This document shows, in pieces, positions 1-6,900 of a stretch of DNA of 16,931 nt. The notes under the pieces are model-generated. The model did no database searches and was not told the DNA's origin. It saw only the letters and a program-made list of their open reading frames with translations. Positions within the stretch are counted from its first letter, which is position 1, and every line of letters begins with the position of its first letter. The stretch is from positions 1 through 16,931 of the forward strand of contig JWZX01001129.1 in the NCBI GenBank assembly GCA_001275005.1. Direction: 5' to 3'. A program made the translations under genes and the position numbers. The DNA is from Chrysochromulina tobinii (Eukaryota; Haptophyta; Prymnesiales; Chrysochromulinaceae).

Positions 1-928
1 CGGCCTCGTCCTGCGCCGACTGGCGCTGCGCCGCGCGCTCGGCCGCCGCCTCGGCCGCCGCCTCGGCCGCCGCCGCGCGCTCGGCCGCCGCTTCGGCCGC
101 CGCCTCGGCCGCTACCGCCGCCTCGCAAACGCGACGCCCCTGCGCGAGGATGCGCTGAGCGGCAGCGGCGTTCGGTGAGGCCGCGGCGTCAAAGTCCAAA
201 TTAGGCAACGCGGCTTCAAAGTCCAAATTAGGCAACGCGTCGGCGGAGCGCTCCGGGGCGGGGATGGCAGAGATCAACTCGGCGCGCGCCCTTGCCGCCT
301 CCGCCCGCGCCGCCGCCGCCTCCGCCCGCGCTGCCTTCGTCTCCGCTCGGGCTGCCTCTAATTCCGCTAATTCCACACCATCAACGGCCTTTGCCCGGCT
401 CGCTTCTTCCCGCGCAGCCTGCAATTCAGCGTGCGCGGACTGCCATTGCAAGACCAATTCCGAGTGCGCGGATTGCAATCCCGAGTGCGCAGATTGCAAT
501 TCCGAGTAGGCAGACTTCTCCCGTTGCTCGGCGTCGACGGTGGCCCTTTCGAGCTCGGACCTCGCCACCTGCCTAATTTGGGTCACCGTCTCGAGATCGG
601 ACCTCGCCGCCTTCAGATCCGCCCTGGCGTCCTCCAACGCACCCCTGGCCACCTCAGCTTCCGCCCTGGCCGCCCTCGCCTCTGCCTGTGCCGCATGCAT
701 GGCAGCCCGGGACTCATCCACTGCTGCCTGGGCCACGCCCCTGGCCTGCGCCACCGCCGCCTCCGCCTCCGCCCTCGCCGCCTCCGCCTCCGCCCGCATC
801 GCCTCCGCCTCCGCCCTCGCCGCCTCCGCCTCAGCTCGCGCTGTCTCAAGTATCTCAATCGCCGCTTGCCTATTTAGGAGCGCCGTCTCGAGCGCCGCCC
901 TTCGTTCCTCGAGGGCGCGCAGCTGCAC
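1..928 (-). CDS. Last visible exon (15) of the coiled-coil gene, partial
   Basis: The acceptor CTCATCAG precedes V-Q-L-R-A-L-E-E-R-R, and the frame is free of stops from 928 to the left edge (checked on the reverse strand). Most of it is Ala/Glu/Arg coiled coil. A less helical stretch with two copies of ALPNLDF and some prolines (near 175-270) may be a hinge. The true 3' end lies outside. Confidence 0.78.
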   Translation of the reverse strand, partial: MQLRALEERRAALETALLNRQAAIEILETARAEAEAARAEAEAMRAEAEAARAEAEAAVAQARGVAQAAVDESRAAMHAAQAEARAARAEAEVARGALEDARADLKAARSDLETVTQIRQVARSELERATVDAEQREKSAYSELQSAHSGLQSAHSELVLQWQSAHAELQAAREEASRAKAVDGVELAELEAARAETKAARAEAAAARAEAARARAELISAIPAPERSADALPNLDFEAALPNLDFDAAASPNAAAAQRILAQGRRVCEAAVAAEAAAEAAAERAAAAEAAAEAAAERAAQRQSAQDEA

Positions 929-3900
929 CTGATGAGGGAGACAATCAGAGGTCATCCGCCTTCCTCGAGGGCGCGCAGCTGCATCAGCTCATCGCTCGCA
1001 AAGGAGCCATCAGCGCCAATCAGCGCCAATCAGCGCCAATCAGCGCCAATCAGCGCCAATCAGCGCCAATCAGTGCCAATCAGCGCCAATCAGCGCCAAT
1101 CAGTGCCAATCAGCGGCCCTCATCAGCCCTCATCAGCCCTCATCAGCCCTCATCAGCCCTCATCAGCGCACCTCCTCCTCGCTCTGCCGCCGTTCCAAAC
1201 AGGCTCGCTCCGCCGTGGCCGCCTCCAACGCCCTCTGCGTGCTCTCCAAACCAATGCGAAGCTCCGCGGACTGCTGCCGCTGCTCCGTTAATTGCTCCGT
1301 TAATTGCTCCGTCAATTGCCGCTGCTCCGTTAATTGCTCCGCGGATTGCTTGCGCTCCCGTCCCAACTCGGACCGGGCCTCGTCTAATTGTGAATGCAAT
1401 TGGCCTAGTTGCGACTGGGCCACGCCTAATTGCGAGTGCAATTGGTCGAGCTCCGCGTGCAGCTCAACACAACGCGCATCGGACAGCTTGAGACCGGTAA
1501 GGAGGTTCCGACACTCGACCTCCAACAATGCCATCGCCTCCTTTTGGGTTGCTTCTGATGAGGACAGCAATTGGAGGCCATCAGAGGCACTCAGAGGCCA
1601 TCAGAGGCCATCAGAGGCCATCGGAGGCAATCAGAGGCACTCGGAGGCACTCGGAGGCCATCAGAGGCACTCGGAGGCGCTCGGAGGCCATCAGAGGCTA
1701 TTGGCGGCCATCATGGGCAATCAGAGGCCATCAGCAGTTACCCGTCACGGCCGCCGCCATGCGCAGCTCGTTCTTTTCGGCCTCCGCCTCTTCCAAAGCC
1801 GCCTCCGCCGCCGCCACCGCCGCCTCCGCCTCCGCCCTCGCCGCCGCCACCGCCGCCTCCGCCTCCGCCATCGCCGCCTCTGCTGCATCTCGAGCTGCGA
1901 GCATGGCGCGTTCCGCCCCCGCCTGCGCCGCCGCCACCGCCTCATCCGCCTCTGCCTGCGCCTCCTCCACCATCGCCTCCGCCTCCGCCCTCGCCGCCTC
2001 GGTCGCCTCTCGCACTGAGGCGACGACCGACTCGGCCTCCGCCCGCGCCGCGCCGACCTGCGCGTCCGTCTCCGCCATCATGGTCTCGATGGCGGCCTCC
2101 GCCTCCGCCTGAACCCTCGCCACCGCCGCGTGCAGCGCCTCGTGCAGCTCAACACAGCGCGCTTCGGCGGCCTGGAGGCTCGAGTACCTGCCCAAGCAAT
2201 CATTGGCGCAATCAGCGACGCAATCAAGGACGCAATCAGGCGGCCTGGAGGCTCGAGTACCTGCCCAAGCAATCATTGGCGCAATCAGCGGCGCTCCGCC
2301 GCGGCAATCCGCTCAGCACAGCGCGCGTCAGAAGCCAATCTGAGGGTTCGATTCACACGCGCCGTGTCGAGCACTCACAGCTTTTGACACTCGAGCTCCG
2401 ACGATGCCATCAGACGCAATCAGATGCAATCAGACGCAATCAGCGCCGTGTCGAGCACTCACAGTTTTCGACACTCGAGCTCCGACGATGCCATCGCATC
2501 TTGCTGCGAGGTTCGAATCTCGATCGCCTCTCTCCGGACAGATTCCATCTCCGCCTGCGCAGATTCGATCTCCGCCTGCGCAGATTCCCTCTCTGCCCTC
2601 GCCTCCTCCACCGCCGCCTCCGCCGCCGCCCTCGCCGCCACCGCCGCCTCCGCCTCCGCCCTCGCCGCCGCCACCGCCGCCTCCGCCTCCGCCCTCGCCG
2701 CCGCCACCGCCGCCTCCGCCTCCGCCCTCGCCGCCTCCACCGCCGCCTCCGCCTCCGCCACCGCCGTCTCGTGTTCACAGAGAGCCAATCGCATGGCGGT
2801 CACGGCCGCCTGCGCCGCCCGCGACAGCGCCTGCGCCTGCGCTGCCTCCTGCTGCGCGTACGCTGCCTCCTGCTGCGCGTGCGTCGCCTCCTGCTGCGCC
2901 TGCTGCACCTGCATCTCTGCCGCCGCGAGCGCCGCCTCTGCCTCTTCGCGCGCCGTGCTGAGCGCCGCCTCCGCCTCGCGCCGCGTCGTCTCGAGCTCTG
3001 CCCTGTACCTGATGAGCGAGGCCATCCGAGTTGGAATCAGAGTGGCAATCAGAATCGCAATCAGAGTCGCAATCAGAGACGCAATCAGAGTCGCAATCAG
3101 CCGCAATCAGCCGCAATCAGCTCATTACTTGAGGGAGAGAGTCTCTCGCAGCTCGCGCTCGGCCATGAGCGACGCCGTACCCGACTCTCCGACGGCAAGC
3201 TCGAGGGCCGCCTGCGCCGCGGCCTCGCGCTCCGCGATCTCGTGCGCGAGGTGCGATCTCCACTCGAGCTCCGACTGCTGCCGCTGCTCCGTCAATTGCT
3301 CCGTTAATTGCTCCGTTAATTGCTGCCGCTGCTCCGTCAATTGGTGCTCGAGCCGCGAGATCGTCATCTGGAGCTCGAGCCGCGAGCTCGTCATCTCGTC
3401 GAGATCTCGCGCCGCGCGCTGCTCGCGCTCGCTCGCCCCATGACGCTCGCGCTCGAGCGCCGTCCTGAGCGCCACCGCCTCGGCGCGCGCCGTCCCGAGC
3501 GCCGCCGCGGCCTCGGTACGCGCCGTCTCGAGCGCCGCCTCGGCCTCGCGCGCCGCCGCCTCGGCGCGCGCCGTACCGAGCGCCGCCGCGGCCTCGGCTT
3601 CGTCACACTCGCGCCGCCAGCTCATCGCGAGCTCGCGCGAGTGACGAACCTTGTGTTCACACTGCGCCTCGAGGCCCCCGATCTCGGCCGCGAGCAGCGA
3701 GCTCGCGATCTGCGCCGCGGAGCTCACGGCGCCCAACTCGGCGCGCGCATCCTCGAGCTCCGCCTGCCTATGTTGGAGCGCCGTCTCGAGCGCCGCCTCC
3801 TCGAGCGCCGCCTCGGCCGCGGCGGCGGCGAGCTGCTCGGTCATCGAGCGCCGCGCCTCCTCCGCCTGCCGCAAGCGACGTCCATCAGTGGCAATCAGTG

Positions 3901-6900
3901 GCAATCAGTGGCAATCATCATCGAGCGCCGCGCCTCCTCCGCCTGCCGCAATCAGTGACAATCAGTGGCAATCAGTGGCAATCATCAGTGGTCATCAGGG
4001 ACGCCATCTGGGGTCATCAGTGGCGCCATCAGAGGTCATCAGTGGCTCATGTCACAAGGCACGACTGCACGCTTCACATTCACACCCGCTTCACATTCAC
4101 GCTTCACGTTCACACCTGCTTCAGCTGGCGCGCGCTCTGTCGCTCGGCCGCCTGCATCGCCTCCGAATGCTCGATCAACGCCTGCGCGACTGCTTCGCGC
4201 GCTTGAGCTCGCACGAGCTCCACCTGTGGAAACGTGCAAGGGCGCCGTGGTGAGCACATGCACGCCGCTTAAACCAACGGGGCGCCGTGGCGAGCACTTG
4301 CAGCGCGCCGCTCCTCGGGCCTCGGAGGGAGGGGAGGGGAGGGGAGGGGCAAAAAGGGGGGCGTGCGCGGGAGCGCCGTCGCGAGCGCCACCTCGTCCGC
4401 GGCTCGTGACGAAACCCGCGCCGTCGCGAGCGCCGCCTCGTCCGCAGCCTGCCGTTGCGCCTGCGCGACGGCCTGGCGCGCGTGCTCGTGGGCGCTCGCG
4501 ACGGCGCTCGCGAGCCTCGCCGCGTCGCGCGCCTGCGCCGCCCTCGCGCCCACGTGTGACGAAACCAGCGCCGTCTCGAGCGCGCACGCCTCGCGCGAGA
4601 GCGCGCGCAGATCGGATCTCAGCCTCGCGAGATCGTCCACGCGCTTCGACACCTCGGCCGCCGCCTCCGCCGCGGCGCCCTGGGCAGCCTGCGCTCGCGA
4701 CAGCGCTGCGTTGGCAGAGGCGGTCGCGGCGGCGGCATCGGCGCTCGCTGTGGCCGCTGCAGCTCTGGCCGCCGTCGCCTCTGCCGTCGCGGCGACCCTT
4801 GCCGCCGCCTCTGCCGTCGCCTCCGCCTTCGCCTTTGCCGCCGCCTCCACCGCCGCCGCCGCCGCCTCTTCCGCCGCCGCCGCCGCCTGCCTCGCCGCCG
4901 CCGCCTCGGCAATCGACCGAGACGCGAGTGCCTCGGCCGCCTCGCGCCGCGCCGTCTCGAGCGCGCGCTGCTCGAGCGCCGTCTCGAGCTCCGCCGCGTC
5001 CGACAGGCGCTCGGCACGGCGCGCGCTCGCCTCGGCCGCGTGCCGTTCGCGCTGAGAGGCGATCTCCGCGCGCTGAGATGCAATCTCGCGCTCGAGGCTC
5101 GCGATCCGCCTCTCGCCCGCCACGACGCTCGCGCTCAACGCGACGCGCTCAGCTTCGGCACGACCGACGACGCCGGCGGTGCTCGCCGCGGCGGCCGCCT
5201 GCACGCGCGCCGGGGTGAGCACCAAGCCGTCAGTTGACACTCGGATGGTCATCCGTGGTTATCAGTGGTCATCAGAGGTCATCAGTGGTCATCAGAGGTC
5301 ATCAGTTGACACTCGGATGGTCATCAGGTGGGGCCATCAGATGGTCCTCACAGGTAGGGCAATCAGATGCTCGTCATGTCGCAATCACCTGCATGGCCTT
5401 CGTGTGCTCCTCGAGCGCCGTGTTGAGCGACTCCGCCTCGCTGAGTTGCTGCGAGAGCGAGCGCACGTGCGCCATCTCGGCGCCCAGCCGCTCCTCGAGC
5501 GCCGTGTTGAGCGACTCGGCGTGCGCCATCTCGGCGCCCAGCCGCTCCTCGAGCGCCGTGTTGAGCGACTCGGCGTGCGCCATCTCGGCGCGCAGCCGCT
5601 CCTCGACTGAGCGCACGTGCCCCTCCAAGATCTCGCGCTGAGATTGCAGCTCGCGCTCGAGATTCTCGCGCTGAGATTGCAGCTCGCGCTCGAGATTCTC
5701 GAGCTCGGCAGCATGCCTCTCCTCGGCAGCTCCGAGAAGCTTCTGCTGCTCCGAGATTGCAGCTCGGAGAAGCTTTTGCTGCTCCGCCTCGGCGGCCGCC
5801 ACGTCCGCCTGCCGCGTCGGGTGGCAGTCGGAAGTCATCAGTAGTCATTACGGGTAATCATGAGTCATCATGAGTCATCAGGGGTCATCAGGAGTCATCA
5901 GAGGTCATCAAGAGTCATCAGAGCTCATCAGTCGTCATCACCTGGCGGAGGATCTCGGCCTCTCGGGAGTCATCAGAGGTCATCAAGAGTCATCAGAGGT
6001 CATCAGTCGTCATCACCTGGCGGAGGATCTCGGCCTCTCGGGAGTCATCAGAGGTCATCAAGAGTCATCAGAGCTCATCAGTCGTCATCACCTGGCGGAG
6101 GATCTCGGCCTCTCGAAGCAGTTGGGAACGCTGCATCTCAGCCGCCGCGCGCTCATCGCTCAGCCGTTGGTGATCAGCACGGCGCTCGTCGCCCAGCTGC
6201 TGCAGCCGCTCCTCGAGGGCCATCACCTGTGTCATCAGGCGTCATCAGGCGTCATCAGGCATCATCAGGCGTCATCAGCCGCTCCTCGAGGGCCATCACC
6301 TGTGTCATCAGGCGTCATCAGGCGAGCACTCAGGCGAGCACTCAGGCGGGCACTCAGACGCGCCCAATCAGAGGGTATGATCATTGAGAGCACTCAGGGT
6401 TTGTCAATTGGGCGCCCACTCACCATCGACTGCTCAGTCTCGAGCTGCTCGAGCAGCGCATCTCCCCGCGCGCGCGCCGTGCTGAGCGCCTCGGCCGCGC
6501 TGGCCGCCGCCTCGTCCGCCGCGCGCTGCACGTGGGCGAGCCGCTCGGCTGCCTGGGCGGCCGCTGCCTCGTGTGCCTCCCTCTCTGCGCGCACCTGCAA
6601 TGAGAGACGCAATCAGGCGCAATCAGGCGCAATCAAGCGCAATCAGAGACGCAATCAGACGTCCTCAGTGTCCAATCCCTCAGAGTTGGTTATTGGAGAC
6701 CATCGGAGCGATCAGGGCTCATCATCATCGTTCATCATCCTCATCAGGGTTCATCATCCTCATCAGTGCTCATCCTCCTCATCAGTGCTCATCATCCTCA
6801 TCAGGGCTCATCAGCCTCATCAGGGCTCATCATCCTCATCACGTACCAGGCGTTAAGCTGCCTCCTCGCTCGCAATCAGAGACGCAATCAGAGACGCAAT

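Noticed and set aside
1571-3307. Long plus-strand open frame (578 codons) with Arg/Pro-rich product
   Set aside because: It is the antisense of exons 11-13 and their repeat introns. Its repetitive product follows from stop-poor array DNA, whereas the minus strand gives consistent coiled coil with matching splice phases.
3965-5218. Plus-strand Pro/Arg-rich open frame
   Set aside because: Mirror of the Ala-rich exon 9; GC-rich DNA leaves several frames open by chance.
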